A stretch of DNA of 64,000 nt, from contig NC_088312.1 in NCBI RefSeq assembly GCF_910592395.1, forward strand, positions 4,836,001 to 4,900,000, written 5' to 3'. The notes below the pieces were generated by a model, which did not search any database, was not told the DNA's origin, and saw only the letters and a list, made by a program, of their open reading frames with translations. The position numbers and the translations under genes were made by a program. This DNA is from Lineus longissimus. Lineage: Eukaryota; Nemertea; Pilidiophora; Heteronemertea; Lineidae. Below, in pieces: positions 1-12,847 of this stretch (its first letter is position 1; each line of letters opens with the position of its first letter).

Positions 1-6
1 TACATG

Positions 7-188
7 TACAGTGGAACCTCCCTTAGCGGTCACCTCTCCATTAAGGACACCTTCTCTATTAAGGACACTAGTTTTGGTCCCAAATTGGTTGTTTCCATTC
101 AATTTGACCTCTGTAATCAGGACAACTCTCTAATAAGGACAGCATATGTGAGTCCCAAGGGTGTCCTTGATAGAGAGGTTTTACTGTA
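7..188. mobile_element. Palindromic mariner-type MITE
   Basis: The two ends are long imperfect inverted repeats. The left end begins TACAGTGGAACCTC and the right end, read on the other strand, begins TACAGTAAAACCTC. Both arms carry AAGGACACC-like blocks. The element proper would be CAGT...ACTG flanked by TA, the pattern expected of Tc1/mariner-derived MITEs. No transposase is encoded. A related end fragment lies at 26441-26479, so the family is dispersed in this genome. Confidence 0.75.
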
Positions 189-3100
189 TCTGAACGAGGC
201 AAATAGAACTGTTTCTGCAGTTTAAGGATAGGACGGCACGGTGGCTTTCTTGTTTGGTTCCTGTTAAGTGGAGGAAACTTCTTGGAGTAAGATAGCACTG
301 TAGTACCGTCTACATAAGAACTACAAGAAATATTACTCGTCCGAATGTCGAGCTTGGTTATTTGATGCCTCAGCAATTTCATACATTAATCTTGGATGAA
401 AGTTATCAAAACACATTCTAAAGATGATTTCACGCCGCAGAGCAAGAATGCCAACAGTTCGCGTCATGTTTCATACCTGGATTTCATGATGCATAACATT
501 GAAAAAGGTATAATACAACACCAAGTTTTATCTATCTGACCCAAAGGCCGGCGTCATCACCTACATACATGTAGGTTTAGACCACAACTAGATTTATATA
601 TAAAAAGTGTAACTGGCCTACCTTGTGTGCCTTTTGCTTGTATCTTCAAAGTTTAAAATTCCTAAAGTCAAAGAAATGCGAGAGATAAGTTGACAATTTG
701 AATAATTGAGATCTTAACCCTTCTGAGTAGTAACAGGGTGAAGTTCTCTTCTTGTGTCCCCTGTCGCCCGATCTTGTTGTTTATATCGACCCATCCAGCT
801 CGTGATTGGTTGGCTGTAGTCTGCTTGTTGCATAAGCTCCACCCGTCGTAAAAGATGAATGCGCAGATTTTTCAGCTTCTGTCCTTTTCGAAGATGCGTG
901 GAGAGTGTGTTTCCACACTTTATACGTCACACTTATTCAATCAGGTAATAGATATCTATAACGGTCATCGATTGATCTTGCTCTCGCGGGCTCAATGTTC
1001 TGCATCACTTCAACCGAGTTAAGCTCAACGTGAATGACTCGGAGGAATTGAATTAGCCCCGCAAACGCAAGCAGCGCGCTATCTGCGGCCCGACCGTATA
1101 AAGACGAAATAGAAAACCAATGAAGCGTACAGATTGCAATCAGGAAGTCCCTTAAAAACAAAATTTCCCTCATCGTTGTCAATTATTAGATCCTTTAATG
1201 GAGAAAATGCTGAACGGGGCGGACAATGTAGCAGGCGCTCAGTCGAGAATCCCGTCCACCACCTGTTATTTCATTTGATTGAATTTCATGATTTTCGCGG
1301 GTTTTCGATCTGGTTGCTAGTTTCGTCTAGATCTCTGACGCGCGGTCAGGTCAAAATTGTTGAAATTGGCATTTAGACTTGTAAAAGTCAAAAGTCAAGA
1401 ATTAAAAGTTAAGGCCTATTTTTAGCAACGTTGAATCAAGAATTGAATCAAGTGACTGGCCTCGTCCCTCCCGTAAGACGGATGGATGACGATATGGACT
1501 GCCCCGGGAGTCTAGAAGAAACATAAAATGGTACTTCCCACAACAGCTATCCAAGAACGAACCCAATGAGAGCTTGAAAGCTTTTTTGACTTGGCTCTAA
1601 TTTCTAGGTTGCTGGAATCCGGATATACTGTTTGGGGATCTACGGTGGAACGATGAAGCGTAAACTTTGTCGTGTAGCTTAAGCCCCTTGTTAGTTCACT
1701 GTGAAATCCTGCCAGTTCATATTCATCAACTATACATCCATCAGTAACGAGTGAGTGACTAACCCAGGAGTAGCGGGTTGCAAAGATGTTGTGAGAATGC
1801 ATCTTGACCCTCAATGTATTGACATCGCTCAGCTTCCAGACAACGTGTTATGGGCGGAGGCTACGTAGGCAATACCGCTGGTGACGTGGAAGTTCAGTAT
1901 GGTTTGAATGGAGCGACCCTCGAGAAAAGAACATGACGATTACGTTCTTATTAACAAGTGCTGATATCTTTGATTCAGTCAAGAACCCGGTGCTGCTTGT
2001 CCCCCATACCCATCCAGTGCGGGGTCGGACAACGCGCCTTCGACGATGAAAATCGAATGATTGCTTTGATGACTTGGGAATTACGATTAATCAAGGGGAA
2101 AATTAGCGTCGGGTGTGCCACTTTGATGGTTGACTTCTGCGGTGGCGCGTCCACGGGCGATGACGTCAAGCATTCAGGATGATTTTGGAGACAACGGAGA
2201 CAACGGAGAGGAATTCAAAGTTCTTGATTTTCTTGTTCAGCGTTTGATAGAACTTTTCGATAATCTTAAAGGCCAAGTAAAGACAATTGAGATTTTTCGT
2301 CTAATGATTACCACCTTCTGTTCCACGTCAGCTTGTTGATAGACATCGGTTCAAGAGACATTGCAATAACCTGATATCCAGCTGGCAGCGGTGTCCCTCA
2401 TAATTAAGTAGACACGTGGTGCATTGTAAATCTTGACTCGAAAAAAACTGCAATAATGCCAAATCTCCAAATGCTCAGGACTTACACTGCGTGACGAAGT
2501 ATAGATGAGATTTTCAATTACTTTGATCATAACCAAATCAACACGTTCAGGGGAGACTGTCCCTTTCTTAATCACAGTCAAAATTTAATCAATTATTTGA
2601 AAATTAGTTTGAAATTCGGTCCGCCTGGGCATTCAACTCGTGATAAAAGAAATATATTGAAGGCTGTTATAGAATAGGCAAATATAATCAACAAGAAATT
2701 GGTGGTATGGAAGTGTTAGTTGTCCCGGATATGAAGATATTTGTACAAATTCCAACGTATTACTTGTTATCATACAAATATTTGATAAATTTCGAATTCT
2801 GTTCCACTGGCTAAGTGAAAATTCATGTTTCCTACCCCTTTCATGCCTTTCCAAAGGATTTGATATTGCTGTGACGCACAGGTTGTCAGTATTGTTGGGG
2901 TTCGAAACAACGGCGGTAGCTTGATTGCCAGGGTCGGCTTCGCGTTATCATGAGATTGCAGGCACAGATCTGACAGACAAAGGCTAATCTGGCTTAAACA
3001 GAGGGTATGAGGTTGTGTTCAAAAATATCACGAAATGATCCGAAAGAGATTAATCCTGTTATTTGACAGCCGTATGGTAGCAAGTGTCAACAGGCCAACT

Positions 3101-6100
3101 CTAATATCATCAAAGCTAAAAAAATCATAAAATTACAACTTAAACAGACAGCATAGCAAGAATAAACTAAGACCAAGAATCTGGAAGCAATACTATTATA
3201 ATCTGACACTAAATAAGAATGTCACATTCGCCGGATTACCCGAGCGAGAGGCGACGATTAATTCTATGAGTGGGCCTAATAGGAGGTATCCATGAACTGC
3301 CCACCACTGGAAAATGAGGAAGTTCGAACAGTTTCGATGGTCAACTGTCCGCGCAAATGAAAAAGATTGGTCTCAGCATATCTGGTCATCATGGTCATAC
3401 TGTCGAGAATCAAACTGTGATTTTTCGTTCCGTTGTGTCCGATCACGGGGCGTCGCGTCCGATCTCTCGAGACACTGGTCTTCCCCCGGCGCATTGACGT
3501 CTCCACTGACCCGTGATCCGTTCTGCGCCTGTCCTCAATCGTGTTATCGCGGTTGACCAAGGACCAACTCATTTAAATTCAATCAACTGATACAGTCGTT
3601 GGTTTGACGATTTAAACACTGATATCACGGGGAAGACGATTTTTCGTCGCGTAATTATGAGATGTTATCAACCGAGAGTAACTAAATTTTCCCACATTTG
3701 CGAAAATGGGAGATTTTCCATCAGCGAATTTCTATGAAAGTTATTCACTGCTATCAAGTAGTATCAAGTATAGATTAATCTGTACTTGCTGCTATGAGCA
3801 GGGCATTTTCCAATATCCATTCCATGTGAGTTCTTTTCATGAGATGCGTAAAAAGACGAACTGACGCGCCAGAAAGTAGAAGTAGAACAGGAGGGCTGTC
3901 TCCGTCTCCTGGCGATCACTGGGCGACCAGACAGTGTCAGAATACTTTCGCATTCAGGGATCGTGAAGTCGCATGGCTTTGCCTTTGGGAAATCTTCCCT
4001 GAATCCCTTGAGTTATCGCTCTAAAAGACGCCAGTGGTAGGTTATCGTCGCTCCGCAGGTCAGCCGCTTCGATGGCCACGTCTTGGATTAGGAGAGATAG
4101 AGAGCAAATAATATTAATAAGATAAACCAAGCGAATGGAGAGAAATGACTAGGTCGGCTGCATTGGCCAAGCATGACGCCATAGCAAACAAAACGCGCCA
4201 AACGTGACGATGTAATCTCGTTCCAAATGCCGACTAGCTCCTATAGGCTACTTTGCCTTGGTTTTAAAGGTAAGAATGTGATCATATAGTGAGACCTTCG
4301 AGGTTGTGTGACGGTGCTGCCTTTTCGATTACCCTCGTATCATGTCTCATTCATGTGCTTAATCCCGTGATTGTGTTTGCGGTTAATGAAAGATAAATGG
4401 ATTGAATGGGCAAGGGGAATATGATGTTTAGTTACAGACATTGCCAATCATGGAGGCAAGAAATCGCCGCAGCCGCTTGGGATGGGGACTCGATTTGGTC
4501 AACTTGATCAGACGCGTGTGATTTATCATGAATGCTTATCTATGACCTATCTGTAGCCGGAAATAGCAATATAGTATAAAAAAAACATGAGCAATGAATT
4601 GCGGCCTTGGTTGCTTGGTTGGAAGTGAAACAGCATCAGGCAGAGCAATGGTTTACTGATGACGCAGACGCTAACTGTGGACACATCCATACATATTTTG
4701 GAAAAGCTTCTCTTGACTGGTCTATTTCATTAAAACGTGATGGGAAATTAAGCTCGAGACTCGTTGCATATTTTGTATGGGTGAGTGCGAAGTCCGGTGC
4801 GAAGGAGAGAGGGGGCATCTGAAATTGTGATTTTGAGTTGGCACTTCTTTAGCTCTATATCGGTCGTCTGGTAGTGGTGTTGGAGCATCGTTACTTCCAC
4901 TTCTTGAATTTAAGCCAAAATGAATAAGAACAAGTTGTGTAGGAACAATTCATTTATTTCACAAAATAATGTGATGTATGATAGGACAAATGCATTTAGT
5001 TTGTAAAACCTATACCACCACCGAACATGAGTGAAATTAAGAGATGGAATGGGAGACTTATCAGCTCCATTATCAACAAGAGAGAAATGTATAATGTAGA
5101 TCTGTAGCAGGCCTCAGGTCTGTTTCAAAAGTAACTTCCAAGAGAAAAAGGCTCTTCCATTCTATTGTCCATAACTTAATTTGCGTTTTTGAATTCCACA
5201 AAACTAGCATTGAATAGCACTACGGATTAACTTTTTAATCTTGCTAGAAGACAGTTATGTTTTTTGTCTTTTCGGATGATTGCAAACAGCATTTCGAGAT
5301 TATTAGAACAATTTTATGATAAGAAGAGGACAATTTATCTTTCTTGCAATTACTTCTAAGCAGAGAAGAGATGATAACCTGTACCACAGTCAACACAAAA
5401 ACGTTGTGTTTGTTTACCTCATTCAATCACACATATATCGCACATAAGAAGTTTTCACAACTTTAATTCAGGTATAATTAAGTACCGTAAAAAGGTACAT
5501 GCAATTTTGCTCATTGCATGATTGAACTATACTTACTAAGTGCATGTACTAGTCAGCAATACTAGTATCAATGCTCTACCACCCAAGAACTTGCAATAGA
5601 AAGATAGAATGATGTGCATTGCACTTAAAGTCTCAGAAATATCCTAATGAATCAGTACATTTACTTTTCTCCTGTCAGTTCTGCACAGGTCACTGTAAAC
5701 TCCTTTATTTTCACAAGATTTATATATTCACGATTTTCATGAGAGGGGGTACAATCGTGAACTTTAGGAGCATGACTGTGTTCAACTTGATAGTTTTACC
5801 ATTGGAAAAGGCATCCATTCGCATCAATAAATGGCAGCAAAATCTGAATAGAATGTTTTTGCAAACACACAGGGCTTGAACATAAAGGGGTTTACAGGAT
5901 ACAAAGCCACCCAATCAGAGCAGGTTATTTCAAAGCAGAAACAAGCACCTAGTGACATCTAGTGATGCTGAGCACATTAGTTACATGTAAGCCAAGTCTT
6001 CTACCATTTGCCACTGAACTAACAGACACAATTTAAACAATTACGCCAAAACATCGAAATATAAATAAATAGGGATAAAGCAATTTTAGAAAAAAACCGC

Positions 6101-6618
6101 AGTTGCTTAACAGTTCTGTTCATGTCTACATGCGGCACTTCAAAAAAGGACAAGAATCAGAATTTGACCAGTGTTCGTAGAGTAGAGCAAGAGAACATAT
6201 TCAAAATAGTCTTAGCAGCCATATGCCTAGATATTCAGAAGGCTTTTACATGCAACTACAAGCCTCTGTGGCAATAGGAGTCATCTTAAAACTTGTTGTA
6301 TCACAAAATGAAATTGACTAGACACTGTAATAACTATTTCGATGTTTGAGACACTTATCAGCTGATTGTAAGTGAATACTGAAGCAACATTTGGTATGAG
6401 ACCATAATACTTTCCAGTACAATCTAAGGGTGGGTTTTTCAATACTCATCAAATCCAACAAACAAAAATTCTCGGGTTATTCCTGATCATAGATTTCTTA
6501 AAAATAATTTCACCTTCACCAATAGGCAAGGCAGTTTAACATGCAAATGTTAACCCCAAGCTAACCACAATAATTTGGCAAAATGGAACAAACACAGAAG
6601 GACTTTTGGAATTTCTTC
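189..6618. other. Intergenic stretch with no recognised gene
   Basis: About 6.4 kb with only short ORFs in all frames (none above about 100 codons). None has a recognisable domain or a convincing splice pattern. A perfect CRE/ATF octamer TGACGTCA is at 2161-2168. The right part, below 6619, is probably 3' untranslated sequence of the minus-strand PRDX4 isoform that uses the distal last exon; an AATAAA on the minus strand lies near 5704. Otherwise I see nothing assignable. Confidence 0.5.
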
Positions 6619-6672
6619 TTATTCTTCATGTTTCTTGAAATATTTCAATTTGTCAGCAGGAGTTGGAATAAT
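6619..6672 (-). CDS. PRDX4: PRDX4 alternative last exon 5b (distal)
   Basis: The acceptor AG at 6673-6674 opens a 17-codon exon plus TAA that also joins exon 4 in phase 0. It encodes [12 protein letters not shown] and then a basic/acidic KKHEE end. The aligned part resembles exon 5a while the last residues differ. Both exons have intact acceptors, stops and the YF motif, so neither looks decayed. Duplication of an ancestral last exon is the simplest explanation. Confidence 0.9.
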   Translation of the reverse strand: MIPTPADKLKYFKKHEE

Positions 6673-9169
6673 CTGGAAAAATAAGCATTGAGATTCTAAA
6701 AGTTGTATGCTTGCAACAGTGCTCACTGAGAGATGAAGAAAATATGCGATAGAGGTAGGCCGTTGCAAGCAGCTCAAATTAAAGATCATCTGAATTTGTA
6801 GCCTTATATTGCAAAGTTCACAAATTATAGGTACAATCAGTGTATTGGAGCTGACTTGTATGATATCTATTTATTGCTACATTGAGCTGCTTAAAACACC
6901 TAACAGGGATAGCATGGTTAGTTTCCAAGCCAAAATCCAAAACAAAGGCTCCAGATCTTATCTAGAAATAAAGACAGGAAAACAAAATCTGAAGCTTGAA
7001 CAGCAAGACAGAAGATTCTGAAGCCTGGTTTCAGGAAAAATCATCCTATATAAAAACAAATACCTAAAAATTGAGCAATCTGATATGGCACCAAGTTAAA
7101 TTGGTTAAACAGAAAAAGGAAGTTTAACGTTTTTTCAGAGTATAACTGTTACCTGTTATTTACTCAGTGGAACCCTACCTTTGACAGAGGACCTCCGACA
7201 ATCAATGTCCATCTGATTCAAAGCACTGGCTCTTGACATTGTGAACACAGGCGGCAACATTTCATATAAACTTTTAGCAAATTAATTATAATATTGGTGT
7301 TTAGATAGCTGAGGAAACAGACTTGTGAACCAGGCTGCAGAATTTTCATTTATCGTGCAATTAACAACAAACTGGAGAAGACATGATATGACAGAAAAGG
7401 GTGTGGTTTAAAGTTCCTTGTTGACTTTTGTGAAGTACTTAATCTTGTCATCAGGGTTAGGGATGATCTGCAAACGAGAAAGGATTATATTAAAAGACAG
7501 ACGTACCGATAGAGAGATAAAGAGGTTATTTTTTACATACATGTACCAAGTAGAGAACCATGCACATATTAACTAGAGAGATGAGCTCAATTGGTATTAT
7601 GAAGAGCTCAGATTATATTTGCCAACTTATCTTTTCCGCTGCATCATTAACTTACCGTATCACTGCCTGGCTTCCAACCAACAGGACACACTTCACCATG
7701 TTGATCAGTATACTGGAATGCTTGCACGAGACGGAGGGTTTCATCGACGGAACGACCAACAGGTAAATCATTCATTGTGATTTGACGCAGGACACCCTTA
7801 TCATCAATGATGAAAAGCCCTCTGAAAGTAAAATTGAGACTTTAAAATATCCTGAAACGATTTATTTTCTAGAAGAATTCCAATCTTAACATGATAATCC
7901 AGTGTGCTGATATTAGGGTTAAATGGCTACAGCTGATACATTAGGGGAAATTGTAATTGCCATTGACAATAGGTACCTCAGTGTGTGGCCAGCCTCTTCA
8001 AGATAAACACCATAGTCCTTGGCTATTTTATGACTAAGATCAGACAGGAGGGGGATTTTCATTTGACCGAGACCTCCTTGTTTTCTTGGGGTATTGATCC
8101 ATGCCAAATGAGTGAACTGAGAATCGACAGACGCAGCAACAACTTCAGCACCAATGGCCCGGAACTCATCAACACGGTCACTGAAGGCAATGATCTCAGT
8201 TGGACAAACAAATGTACTGAAAGTGAAAAATGAGATGAATCAATAAATTATAAATGCATTCTAATAAAATTAAGGCTCTTAGTCTTAAATAACTCTCCTG
8301 AAAGCTTGCACAAGAGATGCATAAAATGCTAAAAATCTACTGGTTTTTGGCTTGTAAGAAATCAAACTCAAACGTCCTGTTGTCATAGTCCGATTGGGAC
8401 ATTCTAGTCTCATGGTTCGAAACAAGTTGTACAGATATGACAGAAGTTACCAAGTGATTGACCTTGTGTATAACATCAAGAATTATCTTTGATGATATGG
8501 TTATCTGTATAAGAACAGTTCATACTTACAAATCAAGAGGATAGAAGAAAAATACCAAATATTTTCCTTTGTAGTCTGAGAGTGATAAGTCTTTGAACTT
8601 TCCGTCAACGACAGCAGTTCCAGCAAAAGCAGGTGCTGGCTTCGAAACTGAAAAGACATAATTTACACAGCAATAAGTTTTGATGGAGTGTCAAAAGTCA
8701 TGCTGAAATCGGTTACTTTAGATTCCAATATCATGGATTATATATTTTCTTAGTTTGAGGGGGGGGGGCATAGGGCATAGGCTCATATTGTTCGCAGAGT
8801 CTCGGCAACCATGTAGATTAATGTCAACTTTAATTGATACTCGAAAGTCTCGCGTTTCGGAACGAGCTCGAGTTCCAATCGAAGTCGGCCAGAGTGTTCT
8901 GAAACATCAGCATATGGTGTCCGGAAATAGATTCACAATGTACTATCCGACAACTGGGTTCTAGTGCAAATCGAAAAAAAGACGAAAGTCATACTCTGCG
9001 CTTTTGTCCATTGTAGTTGATGACCACCCGAGCTCCTCACTTCTCCAGGATACACGAAACCCCCGCCATAAGAATGACATGTCTGATCGTCGGCAAGTGT
9101 CAATTGCACGGAAAAAACAGCAGCAAAAGCAAGACAAATTTGCAGCATCATTTTGCCGGTGGAAGCCAT
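6619..9169 (-). CDS. PRDX4: Peroxiredoxin-4, secreted/ER typical 2-Cys, two alternative last exons
   Basis: Thiol peroxidase that reduces hydrogen peroxide in the secretory pathway. Exons (minus strand): 8995-9169, 8530-8647, 7977-8216, 7656-7821, then either 7408-7467 or 6619-6672. All junctions are GT/AG and keep frame. With the proximal last exon the protein is 252 aa. A signal peptide (about residues 1-26) is followed by an N-terminal Cys31, as in vertebrate PRDX4. The peroxidatic site FVCPTE (Cys102) is split across exons 2-3. The GGLG loop and the resolving EVCP (Cys223) are present, and both last exons carry the KYF of the YF motif. The start was chosen because it gives the hydrophobic leader; upstream in-frame sequence looks like leader. 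A secreted PAN-domain gene lies 265 bp upstream on the same strand. Confidence 0.97.
7408..7467 (-). CDS. PRDX4: PRDX4 alternative last exon 5a (proximal)
   Basis: The acceptor CAG at 7468-7470 opens a 19-codon exon plus TAA that joins exon 4 in phase 0. It encodes the [12 protein letters not shown] tail and ends in NKEL. The NKEL terminus resembles but does not match the ER-retrieval signature (K/R/H/Q/S/A-D/E/N/Q-E-L). It is homologous to the distal exon 5b, so only one of the two can be used per transcript. Confidence 0.93.
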   Translation of the reverse strand: MIPNPDDKIKYFTKVNKEL

Positions 9170-9434
9170 CTTGCACACGTCACCGGCGGGAAGGTTGGTT
9201 CGGAATTTGCTCTCTGGCATTGGCACTCTGACTTTGGCAATGTGAGAACACAATAGGCCTACCACATCCTGCGATTCAGGGTTTTTCATTTCTACGAGTA
9301 CAGGCAACAACCACAACCCAGTCCCATTAATGTGCATCACTCACCTGAGGGTCACCAAATTGACCTCCTGGCTCCTTCATATTGTTCCCCTTCAATATTT
9401 GAAAGACTCTCACGAGAATTTGAGAACATTTTGC

Positions 9435-10594
9435 TTAGCTACTAGAGGGCCTGCATATGGATCGGAAATACTCACTGCGAGCCCGGCTGCTGTAAGATGC
9501 CTCCGGGGTGGTGCCACCAGAAGGGAGTGGAGTAGTGGTCACGTCAGTAGGTCCAGTAACACTGGTGAGCGTCTCGTCTGGACACACCGGCTCTAAGTAG
9601 GTGTAAAAGCTGTTTATTGACTGGAAGTCACTTGGCATTTCAGCCCTTGTGAGGGTGTGAAACATGCAAATCTTATTCTGGGAATCGTATGTTGCGGACT
9701 TGCATACGCCCCCAGCCTGAATCTCTTCTAGGCATGCTATCTCACAGGCTCCAACAGATATAGCCACCACTATCTTTGTAAAAGCCTGCAAGCCACTTCC
9801 TTCCACGGTTGTTCTAATGGTACATGAAGATGCTGAAGAATAGCAAAACCGAATATTGAAAGGTTTGTTTAGTACAGAAGTAGCACCATGCTGAAAGAGC
9901 CATACACTCTTTCTCAAACGCCTACATCATAAAGGGAGACTGTAAGCAAGGAGGCACCGACAGGTATATCAAACCTTCTACCTCCTGGTAACAAGGCAAT
10001 CTCATTTGGTGTGATAAACAAATTGGGCCGCCAATTTCGATTGACCTTTTTTACGTTTGCCTAATCTCAGTCTCAACTCATTCAGCAATCAAAACTCAGT
10101 ACATTTCGAAATAAGATTAGATACTGACTGTCATTGTCCGTTCCTGAATCGTCAATATTCGGGTCCTGGATGGGAGGATCCGCCAGTTCACTTGGATCAA
10201 GATCCCTGATAAATACATGGCGATCTTCACCTAAATGTTGAGAACAGTCAAAACTCATGATCGATAGCCATTCGCCGTTCCGAAGCTCCGCGTCGATTAT
10301 AGGCTGGCCGGCATAAGGTTCCTAGTTTTATGAATTTCGCTTGAAACGCACAGCAGCGAATCATGCGACATCGGTGACCAAAAGCTTTGGTTCGGTTTGG
10401 GTATAGTGGAGCATAAAATAATATAACAAAACCGTGACGCCCGCGTTCTCGCAATCGCACTCAGTGGAAACCACTCGAATAAGAACACATACAAATTCAT
10501 GTGGTGATAAAGATCTTTTAAGTGAGTTACCTAGATTTCTGCCGGTGACGACCACCAAAAGAGCGCACAAAATCAGAATCACGGACTTCATCAT
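9435..10594 (-). CDS. Small secreted PAN/apple-domain protein
   Basis: Three exons, 10531-10594, 10129-10230 and 9435-9832, splice in frame to give 187 aa. Residues 1 to about 18 are a strong signal peptide (MMKSVILILCALLVVVTG). A short acidic stretch follows, then a domain with PAN/apple features: CEIACLEE, GVCKSATYD, KICMFHTLT and a final YLEPVC, five to six cysteines in typical spacing. A Thr/Pro-rich tail follows. PAN domains bind proteins or carbohydrates, so an extracellular binding role is inferred; I cannot name an orthologue. An in-frame ATG at 10621 also exists, but a TATA-like TTTAAAAG at 10649-10657 would leave almost no leader for it, so 10594 is preferred. A good donor (CGCA|GTGAGT) sits near 9474, so the last 13 codons may instead be replaced by a downstream exon. 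Confidence 0.75.
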
Positions 10595-10648
10595 GTGTCT
10601 TCGGAGTATATGGTTGGACACTCGTGATGATAATGGCCCGTAACATGC

Positions 10649-10657
10649 CTTTTAAAG
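10649..10657 (-). promoter_or_regulatory. TATA-like box of the PAN-domain gene
   Basis: CTTTAAAAG on the minus strand, about 55 nt upstream of the chosen ATG. This spacing would place transcription start about 25 nt before it. Confidence 0.35.
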
Positions 10658-12847
10658 GGTGAAGTTCTTGTCCGTCCAACTATCAGCTGCATGCTTTTGT
10701 TTCAAGATCAGTATCAATATTGGTCCAGACTAATGCGAATCATGTTTGTGAGAAAGGACTAATGATCCGAAGGATATTTGCAAAGCCATAGGATCGAACT
10801 TGCATCGATAATTTTGAATAACATTCCTTTCAGATTCTTTGATTGGCATTCTTTCCTCTCTCCCGTAACATGAATATCCATCATGTATTTGGATAGTGCC
10901 AAGCAATAACCGGGCAAATGTTTGCATATCGTTGCATATAGTATCGGTTTAAAATCTATTAAAGATCTTCCAAATTTGCACGCAAATGTTATTGATTTTG
11001 AAATCTGTAAATGAACAAATAGACAAAACTTCCGGCAGATAAACAATTTGCCAACAAGGTGAAATCAGTTTTCAGATACACTCTAAACAAAATTGATCGT
11101 CCGTAAAACATTGACCGTGATCATTATACGACACTCAAATGAGTTCGCCATGAGTTGCCTCAAATCATCAAACATACTCGGTGATCGACCTAGCGTCTCT
11201 ATATCAGACGCAGAACCCCAACAAGGCTCGGCTGTATAGTACACTCCATACGTAGATGTCCTATACAATAGCCAAAGGGCTAGAGAAAACCTGCATGCGA
11301 TGCCTCAGGAGTGTATGCTATGGCACAAATACGATACCAATAATGGAAGGTGGTCGTCCTGAGCACGAAAGAGGATGTGGCGTAAGCCATGTCAGTGCTC
11401 GATTCGAATTCCCTCAGCATTGACATGCCAATGCCAAATATGTCTCTGACGTGTTTTGAACCAACCTCCCAATGCTTGTCCGTCGATTGTTACCACAAAG
11501 TCACCTTCCTTATGAGGATCCTAATATTGAAATTTTGTGGGTTTTGTTGACTTTAATATTATTTTTTTTTAAATACAAAACTATTCATAAAATATCACAC
11601 ATAAATGAGTAACATACAGGGATTATTGAATCGAAAACATCGACGACTCGCGATAGCAAAAAGATAAACTGCAGGCCATAACAAAGCCTCACAACGCATA
11701 TATTCACCCCAGATAAAATACAGTAAAATGGCCTTCTAATAACATCTGATTGCTTGAAATACAAAATGAAAAGTTAAAAATAATACATTACCTTTTATGT
11801 GATAAAAAATGCTTGTAAATGAATATATAAGGTTTACTTTAATATGCGTTAAATGATCACTACACTTTTAGCTGTAGTCGACCGATTACCTGTCAATCAA
11901 AACAAGTGCCCGCCCTCATTACCAAGGCTGCAGCAAAACAACAAGTTAAAGGACTCAATGAAAATGGGCAAATAGCCGTTATTAAAGTCACGAAAAGTCA
12001 CCTATTTGGGGACATTGACACTGCAATTTTGATTTTGTTGGACTGGTAAGATCTAAATAATTGAAATAAAGTGTAATTGGATGAAAATAGCTGGTTGTGT
12101 TTGAAGAATACATACTTTTAGATTATGCTTTTAGACAACTGTCGCTCTATCAGAGACAGAGTCAGTGTCTATCGTCAATGTGAATGTGTCAGTGAAGATG
12201 TGCATGTCATTGTGTGTGCATGGGTGTGTTACTATGTAGGCCCTACTGCGGATTTTTAAGGCCTGGCCCCATGAGCACTATGTATGGTGATTTGTACAGG
12301 TAGGCCTACAGTGAGGATGTGACATGCTGACCAGGGCAGTGCTGTCTCAGTCAATGCACATAGTGGGGCAGGCCCTGACTATAGTAGCGCCTGAGTAAAA
12401 AGACCTTTGTTTTGCCTTTTTTAGTCTATGATGGTGTATACTGTTGCAGTGTTGGCTTTTAGCAGTGTTGCCTTCCCATGGCCCATCTCAACAGTAGGCC
12501 TAGACCTAGTAAGAAGAGTAGCATTAACACAACAGCGCATGCGTATGCAAATTAAGACTTGAAAGCTGGAAACAAGAGGAGAGACTACTGTAAAATGCCC
12601 CATAGCACAATTTCCTGGCCCTGTCGCAAACCCAGCTAGTGTCCATGTAATTAATGCCTGAGGTTGGAGATCCATAGCCACCGGCCTACCCATAGTCTAT
12701 ACTTGGTAATTCGGCCAGTAAATGTTTATTTGCTGTGCAAAGATTCGTCCTTGCAAATTCACTCAGTCAGTCATTCCAGTCACTTATTTTTATTTAACTC
12801 ATTTTGTTCCGAACTCAGGTGCTGTCTGATGTCTATGCAACTTGAAA
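10658..12847. other. Intergenic region and CCDC181 leader
   Basis: AT-rich sequence without any ORF that looks coding. The right end (roughly 12700-12847) is presumably the 5' leader of CCDC181. I see no repeat or RNA gene here. Confidence 0.4.

Noticed and set aside
3276-3572. 98-aa minus-strand ORF
   Set aside because: No domain, no supporting splice sites, and an equally long ORF on the opposite strand; likely chance.
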